The notes under the pieces are model-generated. The model saw only the letters and a program-made list of their open reading frames with translations, was not told the DNA's origin and did not search any database. Made by a program: the position numbers and the translations under genes. Of a stretch of DNA of 64,000 bases, positions 50,245 through 59,838 are shown in pieces; the first letter of the stretch is position 1; each line of letters begins with the position of its first letter. This stretch comes from CAWBVG01 sp963792175 (GTDB taxonomy: Bacteria > Acidobacteriota > Vicinamibacteria > Vicinamibacterales > CAVVIG01), in the NCBI GenBank assembly GCA_963792175.1, contig CAWBVG010000024.1:1-64000 (forward strand). Direction: 5' to 3'.

Positions 50245-52263
50245 CTACTTCTTGAATTCGGCGACGTTACCCGCCGGCAGCTCACGCCGCGCTTCGCGGC
50301 CGTTGCGATCGCGCAGGCGCTTCTGCGCCCGCTTCGGCTCCGTGCTGCGTGCGCAGTACGGACAGTAGTTCCAACCCGGCTGCAGCGCTCGCCCGCAGTG
50401 CGGACAGCCGCCGCCCAGCCGCTTGCCGCATTGCGGACAGGCGTTGAAATCGACACCCACCGCGCAGCCGCACTGCGTGCAGAGGGTTCGCATCTCGCGC
50501 ACTTCGGTCACGACGCGAAGCAGCTCCTCGGCCGTCGTGATGCCGCTCTTGACCTTCGCCAGACCGTCCTCGCCAAGCGTGACCATGCCGCCCGTCACCG
50601 CCGCTTCGCGAATCTGATCTTCGGGCGCCTTGGTCGAGATCAGCCGCCGCAGCTTGTCGGTGACACGCATCACTTCGTAAATGCCGATGCGGCCGCGGTA
50701 GCCGGTGTGATTGCACTGATCGCAGCCGACCGATTTGTAGAACGGAATCGCGGCCGCTTCGGCCTCCGGAATGTTCAGCGCTCGCAGGATGTCGGGGGGC
50801 GGCGTGTACTGACGCCGGCAGTGAATACAGAGGCGCCGCACCAGGCGCTGCGCGACGACCCCCACCAGCGCCGACGCAATCACGAACGGTTCGGCGCCGA
50901 TGTCGGTCAGACGCGTCACGACCGATGGCGCATCATCCGTGTGCAGGGTGGACAGCACGAGGTGGCCGGTCTGCGCCGCCTGCATCGCGATCTTCGCGGT
51001 TTCCGCGTCGCGAATCTCGCCGAGCAGGATGACGTCGGGATCCTGCCTCAGGATCGATCGCAGCGCGCTCGCGAAGGTGAGCTTGATCTTCTCGTTGATC
51101 TGCGTCTGATTGACGCCGGGGATCTGATACTCGATCGGATCTTCGATCGTGATGATGTTGGTGCGCTCCGACTGCACCGACTTCAGCGACGAGCTCAGCG
51201 TCGTCGTCTTGCCGCTGCCGGTCGGACCGACGACGAGAATCATGCCGTGCTGGTGGCGAAGGAACTGGCGGACTTCTTCAAGGGCCGCCGCCGACATGCC
51301 GATCTCTTCGAGCGCGGGGACCCCTTTGCGGTGGTCGAGCACGCGCATCACGACCTTTTCGCCGAACAGCGTCCGGAGCGTCGATACCCGGAAGTCCACG
51401 TCGGTGCCGTCTTCCGATGTCGAGCGGAGCCGGCCGTCCTGTGGCAGCCGCTTCTCCGCGATGTCCATGCCCGCCATGATTTTGAGGCGGGCAATCAGCC
51501 CTTCGTGGACCCACTTGGGCAGGTCCATGACTTCCTTGAGCAGGCCGTCGAGGCGGTGGCGGATGAGAACGCCCTTCTCCATCGGCTCGACGTGGATATC
51601 GCTGGCCTTGCTCTTGATGGCGCTCTTCACGACCAGATCGACCAGGTCGATGATCGGCGCCGACTCGCTGCGCTCCTTGAGGCCGGGGCCGGCCGCCGGC
51701 TCGAAGACGGAGTCCTCGGGCCTCCGCGCCAGCGCGGAGTCGGCGCGCGGCGTCTCGTCGCCCTGGCGCGATCGCACCGGCATCGCAGGCGTCACGGCGA
51801 GGTTGCTTCCGGGCTGCGTCGTCGCGCGAATCAACGCCTTGTCCGGGTAGCCGGTTTGAATCGCGTCCACGATGTCGCCGCGAGTCGCGACGACCTGTTT
51901 GATGCGATAGCCGGTCTGGAACTCGAGATCCTGGACGAGGCTGAAGAGCAGCGGGTCCGACATCGCGACTGTGAGGAGGTTCTTCTCCAGGCGAACGGCC
52001 ACGCACACGCGCTTGAGCGCGACCTCTTTGGGAATCAGGATGACGGCCGACGGATCCGGCGGGTTCTCTGCGAGGTTGACGTGCGGAAAGCCGAGCTGAA
52101 ACGCCAGCGCCTTGGCGATCTGCTTTTCGGTGGCGAGATTCATCCGCACGAGCACGACACCGACACGTTCGCCAGTGCGCTTGTGCTCTTCGAGCGCGAT
52201 GCGGAGATCGTCTTCGGTGATGAGGCCCGCCTGGATCAGGCACTCACCAATCTTCTTACGCAC
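50245..52263 (-). CDS. Type IV pilus / type II secretion assembly ATPase (PilB/GspE)
   Basis: This 672-residue cytoplasmic ATPase powers pilin or pseudopilin assembly. The N-terminal MshEN/GspE-N domain (IGECLIQAGLITEDDLRIAL) is followed by the secretion ATPase core: SDIHVEP, Walker A GPTGSGKTTT, DPIEYQIPGVNQ, the Asp box LGEIRDAETA and the His box TGHLVLSTLHTDDA. A tetracysteine zinc site (CIHC...CDQC) is in place. Unusually, two more CxxC zinc ribbons (CTQCGCAV...CPQCG and CPHCG...CPYC) end the protein. It lies downstream of the PilM/GspB-like gene. Confidence 0.93.
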   Translation of the reverse strand: MRKKIGECLIQAGLITEDDLRIALEEHKRTGERVGVVLVRMNLATEKQIAKALAFQLGFPHVNLAENPPDPSAVILIPKEVALKRVCVAVRLEKNLLTVAMSDPLLFSLVQDLEFQTGYRIKQVVATRGDIVDAIQTGYPDKALIRATTQPGSNLAVTPAMPVRSRQGDETPRADSALARRPEDSVFEPAAGPGLKERSESAPIIDLVDLVVKSAIKSKASDIHVEPMEKGVLIRHRLDGLLKEVMDLPKWVHEGLIARLKIMAGMDIAEKRLPQDGRLRSTSEDGTDVDFRVSTLRTLFGEKVVMRVLDHRKGVPALEEIGMSAAALEEVRQFLRHQHGMILVVGPTGSGKTTTLSSSLKSVQSERTNIITIEDPIEYQIPGVNQTQINEKIKLTFASALRSILRQDPDVILLGEIRDAETAKIAMQAAQTGHLVLSTLHTDDAPSVVTRLTDIGAEPFVIASALVGVVAQRLVRRLCIHCRRQYTPPPDILRALNIPEAEAAAIPFYKSVGCDQCNHTGYRGRIGIYEVMRVTDKLRRLISTKAPEDQIREAAVTGGMVTLGEDGLAKVKSGITTAEELLRVVTEVREMRTLCTQCGCAVGVDFNACPQCGKRLGGGCPHCGRALQPGWNYCPYCARSTEPKRAQKRLRDRNGREARRELPAGNVAEFKK

Positions 52264-52302
52264 CGGAACACTCCGGCGAGACGCTGTTCTTCATCTCATG
52301 CG

Positions 52303-53939
52303 TCATCGACTGGCACCACCGGTCGAGAGCCGGCGCAGCCGTCCCTGGGAATCGCGCAGCAGCACGACACCGGCTGAAATCTCGACGACGGTTGCGTCAC
52401 GAACCGCATCGCCGCGACCGACGACACGGCCGTCGATGATGGCGAGTTGTCGATCCGCGGAAAACAGAATGCTGCTGAGGGCCGCGTCGAACGGGAGCGG
52501 ATCGCTGCGCCGGCCGGAGCTGCGGCTTTGGCGGCTGCTGTGGCGCCGACAGTTGGACGCGCCGTGGCATCACCTCGCGCGCGACGGAACGTACGGCACC
52601 CGGAGGCTCGTGCCGAATCGGCGGCGGCTCGGGGTGAATCGGCGTCGGCGCCGGCGCGAGCACGCGCTCTCGAATCTCGTCAATCGGCGGCGGCTCGAAC
52701 CTCGCCACGGCGGGTTCCTGCCTGATCGGCGGTGGATCCGGCGCAGCCAGCGGCGTCGGTTCCTCCCTGGCCAGTAATGTTCCCGAGGTTGCAGCGGGCG
52801 ACGCTTCGCTCGGACGCGAGGGCGGAGCAGAAAACTCCAGGGCGTCGACTGCCGTCCGCACCGGCGCCGGTCGCGTCCGCGCCGGCGACGCCGCGGCCAC
52901 CGACCACGAATCGCTTCGAGCGATGCTCCAGCCGCTGCCCAATCCGGCGGCCACGCCGGCGACCACCGCGGCGCGGCTCAGCGCCGCCTGCGACGTGCGC
53001 CGGCGGTCCGGACGCAGAAGGTTGATCGTCGTCCACTCGGCGGCAGCCACCCAGGCGAGGCGCAGCTCCGATACACGCTCGCCGAACTCGTCGGCCGGCT
53101 GCGACAGACTCCCCACGTCGATCCCCGACAACGAATCGAGGATCTCGACTTCGACGTCGAATCGCTTCATCAGCGGCAACGTGGTGCTTCGAAGCTCCGG
53201 CAGGCCGCCGCAGATGCACACCTGCGTCACGCGACCCGCGTCGCTCGACGTCTTGAACAGCTCGGCCAGTTCGTCACCCAAGCGGGCCGCGATCTCGTCA
53301 CGCTGTCGCGGCCGGCGATTCCCATCGTCGTCCAGGAATCCCCACCGCCAGCTCGTGTGCGGCCACCAGCGCGCCGTTCCTTATCAACGCGACGCAGGTG
53401 AGCGTGTTGTCCAGGGCGACGTAGGCCTCCGTCGTGTCCGGAACCGAGAACGCGCGCCGCGAGCGTGCGATCGCGGCAAGGGCGGCAGCCGGTGTCATCA
53501 CCGTTCGCAGCCGAATGCCGGCGTCGGTCAGCGGTTGCAGCGCCTCGGCCATCTGCTTCGCCGACGCAGCGCTGACCACGACGGGCATGCGCACACCATC
53601 GGCGGGTCCGGCCGGTGCGATGTCGGCCCACACACCGCGAGTGGGCACGCCGTCGTCAGCCAGCGTCCGAAGCGCTTCCGCCCGCATGCGCTCGTACGAC
53701 CCGACGTGCACTTCCACCTGGCGGTGCTCGCTCGCGGTACCCCAGACGACGACCGCTGCAGCCTTACCGCGAAGAGACTGCCACGCATCGTCGAGGTCAG
53801 CGTCCGGCGCCTGACACGTGCCGAACGAAACGACGCTGCTGCCGCTGCCCGGTGTCCGCCACATGCGGCCGCGGTGGACCACCTCGACAATGCGGCTGGC
53901 AACCGGCGTCAGTTCAATGCCGACTCGCGTTCGCACAGA
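52303..53939 (-). CDS. PilM/GspL-like actin-fold protein fused to a GspB-like domain (frameshifted)
   Basis: The N-terminus VRTRVGIELTPVASRIVEVV and the following domain (TTEAYVALDNTLTCVALIRN, VCICGGLPELRSTTLPLMKR) resemble the actin-like fold of PilM/GspL. A probable membrane helix (LSRAAVVAGVAAGLGSGW) and a long Pro-rich linker follow. The last 55 residues (LSSILFSADRQLAIIDGRVV, VVEISAGVVLLRDSQG) resemble the GspB/PilP-type periplasmic domain. One extra base is implied near 53335 and one near 52500-52515; the C-terminal frame ends at TGA 52303. The start was placed at GTG 53939; an ATG at 53984 adds 15 residues. It should connect the ATPase to the secretin. Confidence 0.68.
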
Positions 53940-54069
53940 ATTCCCGCCGTTTTTTTCGGTTCGTGACAGTGCCGGCGGTAGCACACTTTTGCGTCAGCAC
54001 CGCACACGACTGCACAATCCTGCACTTGCGCCGCCGAGGCTATTGGCATGAACATGTCTGCTTCGAATC

Positions 54070-55125
54070 ATGGGCATCGACGACCGAGTGTTTGCCGATG
54101 AGGCAAGCGCTCGACTGCAAGACGACTTGCGGCAACAGGTCGCGGCGGCGCTGCTCGATCGCGCCGACCTCATCACCGCCGACGCTGTCGCCATCTTTCC
54201 GCATTCCGGACTGGAATCGCTGGACGCGGATTACTGCGGCCGTCTCGGCAACCTGCTGACGCGGCTGCTGACGTTCGCCGTCCGCGACGCGCGCGTGGAC
54301 TCGCGCGGCGGCTTTATCGCCGACCTGCATCGCACGATCGGCGAACGCATGCTGCCGATCGATCAGGTGTTCACGTTCGTCTACTTCACGGAACGAACAG
54401 CTCTCGACGAGCTGGCCCTCGACGAGCGCCTCGGCGCGACGAGCGAGCCCTGGGCGGTCGTCGGCCAAATCGTCCGTCGCGGTTCTTTCGACCTCCTGGC
54501 CGCCTACATCGAACGTGCCCAGCTCGAACCGACCGAAGCGGCGGTCGTCGACAAGCTGACGACGCTGCACACGAGGCCGATGCTGGACGCCGTCCTGGCC
54601 AAAGAGCTCGAGCGGGCTGGACGCTTCGGCGATGACGTGTCTGTGATTCTGTTCGACGTCGATCGGCTGTCGACGATCAACGAGGAGCACGGTTACGGCG
54701 TCGGCGATCGGATTCTCGAGCGGCTGGGCATTCTCATCCGTCAATATTTCAGGCAGCACGACTGGGTGGCCCGGCACTCGGAGGATTCGATCGCGGTGCT
54801 TCTGACGCGGACCGATGCGGAGCACGCGACGGAACTCGCCGAGCGGGTCCGCGCGACGGTCGAGGAGAGGCTCGGCTTCATCGACCACCGCAACGACCGG
54901 CCGGTGGTCGTGACACTGAGCGCCGCGGTCGTGAACCTTCAGGTCACGGTCGGCGACATCATCGATCCCGTACGGCTTCTCGCCGACGCAGAGCTCGCCG
55001 TCGATCGAGCCAAAGAGCTCGGACGCAATCGCATTCAGCGCGTCGACGGATACTCAGGCGCGCTGCGCGTCGAACCCCGCTCGCCGAGCACCTACGCACC
55101 TGGCACCTGGCACCGGCGCACCTAG
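54070..55125 (+). CDS. GGDEF-domain protein with a degenerate active site
   Basis: The 351-residue protein has a helical N-terminal half of unknown type and a C-terminal GGDEF-fold domain (HTRPMLDAVLAKELERAGR, SVILFDVDRLSTINEEHG, GDRILERLGILI). Where active cyclases have RYGGEEF, it has ARHSEDSIAVLL, so the catalytic loop is lost. It is more likely a c-di-GMP or protein-binding receptor than a cyclase. The last residues (STYAPGTWHRRT) and the stop codon are encoded by a GCACCTA heptad array. It is divergent from the PilM/GspB-like gene, with 130 bases between the chosen starts. Confidence 0.85.
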   Translation: MGIDDRVFADEASARLQDDLRQQVAAALLDRADLITADAVAIFPHSGLESLDADYCGRLGNLLTRLLTFAVRDARVDSRGGFIADLHRTIGERMLPIDQVFTFVYFTERTALDELALDERLGATSEPWAVVGQIVRRGSFDLLAAYIERAQLEPTEAAVVDKLTTLHTRPMLDAVLAKELERAGRFGDDVSVILFDVDRLSTINEEHGYGVGDRILERLGILIRQYFRQHDWVARHSEDSIAVLLTRTDAEHATELAERVRATVEERLGFIDHRNDRPVVVTLSAAVVNLQVTVGDIIDPVRLLADAELAVDRAKELGRNRIQRVDGYSGALRVEPRSPSTYAPGTWHRRT

Positions 55126-55150
55126 CACTTAGCACGCGGCACCTAGCACC
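55088..55150. repeat. GCACCTA heptad array
   Basis: A run of seven-base units (GCACCTA, GCACCTG, GCACTTA and variants) spans 55088-55150. It begins inside the GGDEF gene, supplies its stop codon and fills the gap to the convergent acs gene. Confidence 0.8.
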
Positions 55151-55159
55151 GCGGAGCTC

Positions 55160-57128
55160 TTAACTCCCATATTCCTCTTCGTAATTCGCCTTGAGCTTCG
55201 CGACGACGGCAGGATCCGCGAGCGTCGTCGTATCGCCGATCGCCTTGCCCTCGGCAATGTCGCGCAGCAGGCGGCGCATGATCTTGCCCGATCGCGTTTT
55301 CGGCAGGTCCGCCGTGAACAGAATGTCATCGGGCCGCGCGATCGCGCCAATCTTCTTCACCACGTGCTCTTTCAGTGCGTCCACGAGGTCTTGTGGCAGC
55401 GCGCCGGGAGCGACGCCTTCCTTGAGCGTGACGAACGCGGCAATCGCCTGCCCCTTGATCTCGTGCGCGCGGCCCACGACCGCCGCCTCCGCGACGCTCG
55501 GGTGATCGACGAGCGCGCTCTCCACCTCCATCGTGCCAATGCGATGACCGGCGACGTTGATGACGTCGTCCACGCGACCGAGCAGCCAGTAGTAGCCGTC
55601 CGCGTCGCGTTTCGCGCCGTCGCCGGTCACGTAAACGCCGCTGCCCCACTTGTTCCAGTACTGCCGGACGTAGCGGTCCGGATCGCCGTAGATGCCGCGG
55701 AGCATCGCCGGCCACGGCCGCGTCAAGGCCAGCAGTCCTCCGCCAACCTCCACCTTGTCGCCGCGTTCGGTGCGGATTTCGGCGCTGATGCCGGGGAACG
55801 GTTTGGTCGCCGATCCGGGCTTGAGCGTGGTCACGCCAGGCAGTGGCGTGATCATGATCGCGCCGGTCTCCGTCTGCCACCAGGTGTCGACGACGGGGCA
55901 ACGCGCGCCGCCGATGAACTTGTAGTACCAGATCCAGGCCTCGGGATTGATCGGTTCACCGACCGATCCGAGGAGCCGGAGCGACGACAAGTCGTGTTTC
56001 GCCGGCCACTCGGTTCCCCACCGCATGAACGCGCGAATCGCCGTCGGCGCGGTGTAGAAGACGGTGACGCCGTGCTGCTCGATGAGCGACCAGAACCGAT
56101 CCTTCTTCGGCCAGTCGGGTGCGCCCTCGTACATGAGCACGGTCGCCCCGTTGGCGAGCGGACCGTACACGACGTAGCTGTGGCCGGTCACCCATCCGAT
56201 ATCCGCCGTGCACCAGTAGACGTCGTCCTCGCGCAGATCGAACACGAGCTTGGTCGTCGTATATGTGCCGACGAGGTAGCCGCCTGTCGTATGGACGATG
56301 CCCTTGGGCTTGCCCGTCGTCCCCGACGTATAGAGGATGTACAGCATGTCCTCCGAATCCATCGGCTCCGGATCGCACGTGAACGCGGCGTCGCGCATCA
56401 GCTCGTGATACCAGCGATCGCGTGGGCCCATGGCCACGGGTCCCACTCCCGCGCCCCGCTGCACCACGACGACGTGTTCGATGGACGGCGTGCCGGTCAC
56501 GGCCTCGTCGGCAACCTGCTTGAGCGGGACGACCTGTCCGCGGCGATGGCCGCCATCGGCGGTGATCAGCAGGCGACACGACGAGTCGTTGATCCGATCG
56601 CGCAGCGACTCGGCGCTGAAGCCGCCGAACACGACGCTGTGCACGGCGCCGATCCGCGCGCAGGCGAGCATGGAGATGGCCAGCTCGGGAATGAGCGGCA
56701 GATAGATCGCCACGCGATCGCCTTTGCGAACGCCCAGCGATTTCAGGACGTTCGCGAACGTCGACACCTGGCGATACAGCTCGAAATAGGTGAGCGTGCG
56801 GCGATCGCCGGGCTCGCCTTCCCAGACCAGGGCCGCCTTGTTGCGGCGCGGTCCTCGCACGTGCCGATCGAGGCAATTGACGCTGGCGTTGATCGTCCCG
56901 CCGACGAACCACTTGGCATGCGGCGGCTGCCAGTCGAGGATCCGATCCCAGGGCCGTGACCACTCGAGCTCCGCGGCAAAGCGGGCCCAGAACGCTTCGG
57001 GATCCCGCTCCGCTTCGACGTACAGGCTCTCGTCGCTGCACGATCGCGCGCGCGCGGAATTCCGGCGGCGGTGGAAACGTGCGATCTTCGCGAAGGAGAT
57101 CGTCGATCTCATGGATCGGGTCAGCCAT
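55160..57128 (-). CDS. acs: Acetyl-CoA synthetase (frameshifted near the N-terminus)
   Basis: Acs makes acetyl-CoA from acetate, ATP and CoA through acetyl-AMP. The adenylation core has YTSGTTGKPKGIVHTTGGYL, WWQTETGAIM and YVTGDGAKRDADGYYWLLGR, and the acetylatable lysine is in LPKTRSGKIMRR. The first 31 residues (MADPIHEIDDLLREDRTFPP...) are in a different frame from the rest (DESLYVEAERDPEAFW), so one extra base is implied near 57040. Corrected length is about 655 residues, normal. It sits in the middle of pilus genes with no obvious link to them. Confidence 0.94.
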
Positions 57129-57142
57129 GAGGCGAAGGATAG

Positions 57143-57170
57143 CGTACGTAGTGTCCGGCGTTAGCCGGAC
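57143..57170. repeat. TAGTGTYCGGCKTTAGCCGG element upstream of acs
   Basis: This 28-base palindromic element matches 43522-43549 with three differences. It lies in the 51-base gap between the TPR gene stop and the acs start, both on the minus strand, where an acs ribosome-binding or promoter region might otherwise be. Confidence 0.82.
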
Positions 57171-57179
57171 GTGCGGATC

Positions 57180-58491
57180 CTAGCCGCCCAGCGTGGTCAA
57201 ACGGGCGCGAACCGCGGCGATGAGCTCGGGATGGGTGACGGCGCCGAACCGCAGGAACGCGCGGTAGTGTTCGATGGCGGTTGCCGCGTCGCCGGTCTCG
57301 TCAGCGACCACCGCGAGGTTGTAATGCGATCCGGCGCTGCGAGGATTGATCGTGAGCGCACGCCGCAGCAGATCGCGCGCATCGGCGATGCGGCCGCCCG
57401 ACCGCTGCACGAGCGCCAGGTTGACCAGCGACTCGACGTTGCGAGGATCCGAGGCCAGCGCGACGCGGAACTCCGCGGCGGCGACATCGGGCCGGCTCGA
57501 TCGCATGTAGGCGACGCCAAGGTTGTTGTGCGCTTTCACGGACCTGGGATCGATGGCAATCGCCCGCTGAAACTGCTTGATCGCGTCGTCCAGTTGATTG
57601 CGATCCTGATACAGCAGACCGAGGTTGTTGTGCACCTCGGCGTTCGCGTCGTTCTGCTCGAGCAGGACACGGTATTGCGCGAGCGCGCTGTCGAAGTCGC
57701 CGGCGCGCTGGAAGTACAGCGCCCGGCCGAAATAGTCCACCGGCGGCGACGCCGGTGCGGGCGGAGGAGCCGGCTTGGTCTCGACGACAGCCGGTGCCGC
57801 CCGCGTCACACGTGAAGGTGTCGACGGGCGTGACGTTGCCGGAGAAGGCGCGGCGGGGGCTGTCGACACGCGCGGCGGTTCAGCAGCAGCGGCGACGCGC
57901 GATGGCGTGACGGGCGCGGTGACCGGTGGGCGCACAGCGGGCCCAGTCGCGGCAGGTGGTTGCTGCGCTCGACGCCGTCCTTGGCGAAGGCGTCGCCGGC
58001 CGTTGTTCGAACGGTGACGGAACTGGCGGCGTCGCCGGTCGGTACGCCACCGGCGGCGGCACAACCTTCGGCGCGCCGGTCTGTGCGCTCGGCGGCGCGG
58101 GCGCTGGCGCCGCCGGCGACGTGGTCGCCGGACGTGACGCTCCACTCGATGTGGAGGACGGTAAAGGTGCTTTCGAACCCGGCAGCGATGTCACCGATGG
58201 ACTGATCGGCGGCGGCGGCGTTCGTTGCGCGACAGTGCGAGGCGGCACGACAGTCCCCGGCGCAGATGGAGCCAGCAGAAAAATGACGAGCGAGAGACCG
58301 ACGAACCCGAGCGCGACCGCTGCGACACCGTACACAATCAATGTCTTCACTGAGGACCCCGCGCTTCCACCTGGCGAACGCGGATAGCCGAGCGAGGCCA
58401 GGACAGTGTCGGCGCGTCTCGGCCGGTCGGCCGGCTCCGTACCGTCGGGCAGAGCTGACTTGCGCCGCAAGGCGTCCAGAATCAGGCTCAC
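57180..58491 (-). CDS. TPR pilus/secretion biogenesis protein, MshN/GspB-like N-terminus (frameshifted)
   Basis: The N-terminus MSLILDALRRKSALPDG is the signature of GspB/MshN-type proteins. It is followed by one membrane helix (VKTLIVYGVAAVALGFVGLS), a long Pro/Ala/Ser-rich periplasmic linker and at least five TPR units (NNLGLLYQDRNQLDDAIKQF, NNLGVAYMRSSRPDVAAAEF and others). One extra base is implied around 57965-57985, inside the linker; corrected length is about 436 residues. It overlaps the ExeA-like gene as ATGA. Its likely role is to link the inner-membrane platform to the secretin. Confidence 0.85.
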
Positions 58492-59837
58492 GGTTCCAAG
58501 GTCCCGGTCGCAAACCCGGCGGTCACCAGTCGCACACCGCTGGACCGCGCCGCGCTCTGCAGCCGCGCGACGTCCCGCCGCGCAGCCACCGGATCAGTGT
58601 AGGCCCCCGCGAGGACGCGTTGCCAGTGTCCCTGACTGCCGAGGTCGGCGTCGGCGTAAAACACTTTGAACCCGATTCCCTCGAGCCACTCGGTCAGCGC
58701 GCGAACGCCTTCCGCGGACGCCGGGTCGGAGATCGGATACGAGCCGACAAGGATCGTCTCGGCCGCGTCCGCCGGCAGCTGACGGCTGCGGAACGATCGA
58801 TCCTGCAGACCAGGCGCCGTCGCGACGGCCATCGGCCGCTGTGCCGGGCTGCTGGCCTGCGCGTGCACGACTCCACTGGCAAAGCGCTGATAGAGAAGCG
58901 CGGTCGCGCCCACCCCCAGCGCCGCGGCAAGAAGGACGACCGCCGCCGCCGCCGACAACGACGCACCACCGCCCGCGGCGCGCCCAAAGCCGGGGGAAAC
59001 CATCGGCTGCACGTCGAGGCTCTGCGCGGCGTTGATCACCATCTCGGGGGTGATCCGGCTGGCCTGTTCCGAAAAACCTGCCAGGAGCGCACGATCGCAA
59101 ATCAGGTTGATCAAGCGTGGAATGCCGCCTGAAAGCCTGTACACCTGCTCCAGCGCCTTCGCCGTGAATGCGACCGCGGCCGACCCGCCGGCGATCGTCA
59201 GCCGGTGCGCCACGTACGCGGCAACGGTCTCCCGATCGAGCGGCTTGAGCTCGTAGCGGATCGACACGCGCTGATCGAGCTGCCGCAATTCAGGCGAGCG
59301 CAACAGCGTCTGCAGATCGAGCTGGCCGACGAGGATGATCTGAAGCAGCTTCTCCTTGTCGGTTTCGAGGTTCGACAGGATTCGAATCTGCTCCAGGACC
59401 GGCAGCGGCAGGTTCTGCGCCTCGTCGATGATCAGGACGGCGCTGGCCTTGAGCGGAATCAGCCCGAGCAGGAAATCGTACAGGGAGTCGATCAGCTCCT
59501 GCTTGGTGGCCGTCGCCAGCCGTCCGGCCTTCAGCTCGTCGCGCGAGACCACGCCGAAGTCCTGGAGAATCCGCTTCAACAGGTCCTCTTCGGTGAGGAA
59601 CGGATTCAGGACCAGCGCCGTGAACGTCGTGCGATCGATTGTTTCCAGCAGCGCACGGCACAGCGTCGTCTTGCCGGTACCGATGTCGCCGGTGACGACG
59701 ACAAAGCCCTCGCGCCGGTTGATCGCGTACTGCAGCAGGTCGAAGGCGTTGCCATGCGACTCGCTGCGGTAGAGATACTTCGGATCCGGCGTCAGGCTGA
59801 ACGGCTTTTCGGTGAACCCGTAATAGCGTTCGTACAT
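58488..59837 (-). CDS. ExeA/MshM-type AAA ATPase with peptidoglycan-side C-terminal domain
   Basis: The start MYERYYGFTEKPFSLTPDP is diagnostic of the ExeA/GspA/MshM group. Walker A is GDIGTGKT, Walker B is AVLIIDEAQNL and the sensor region is DQRVSIRYELKPLD. A membrane helix (AAAAVVLLAAALGVGATALL) separates it from a periplasmic C-terminal domain that resembles SPOR (FKVFYADADLGSQGHWQRVL). In relatives it helps place the secretin through the cell wall. It lies two bases from the secretin gene and is 449 residues long. Confidence 0.92.
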   Translation of the reverse strand: MYERYYGFTEKPFSLTPDPKYLYRSESHGNAFDLLQYAINRREGFVVVTGDIGTGKTTLCRALLETIDRTTFTALVLNPFLTEEDLLKRILQDFGVVSRDELKAGRLATATKQELIDSLYDFLLGLIPLKASAVLIIDEAQNLPLPVLEQIRILSNLETDKEKLLQIILVGQLDLQTLLRSPELRQLDQRVSIRYELKPLDRETVAAYVAHRLTIAGGSAAVAFTAKALEQVYRLSGGIPRLINLICDRALLAGFSEQASRITPEMVINAAQSLDVQPMVSPGFGRAAGGGASLSAAAAVVLLAAALGVGATALLYQRFASGVVHAQASSPAQRPMAVATAPGLQDRSFRSRQLPADAAETILVGSYPISDPASAEGVRALTEWLEGIGFKVFYADADLGSQGHWQRVLAGAYTDPVAARRDVARLQSAARSSGVRLVTAGFATGTLEP

Positions 59838-59838
59838 G

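Noticed and set aside
53985..54069. Sigma-54 promoter (TAGCACACTTTTGC) upstream of the GGDEF gene
   Set aside because: The spacing between the GC-type and TTGC-type elements is one base short and the GG doublet is missing; it does not meet the consensus.
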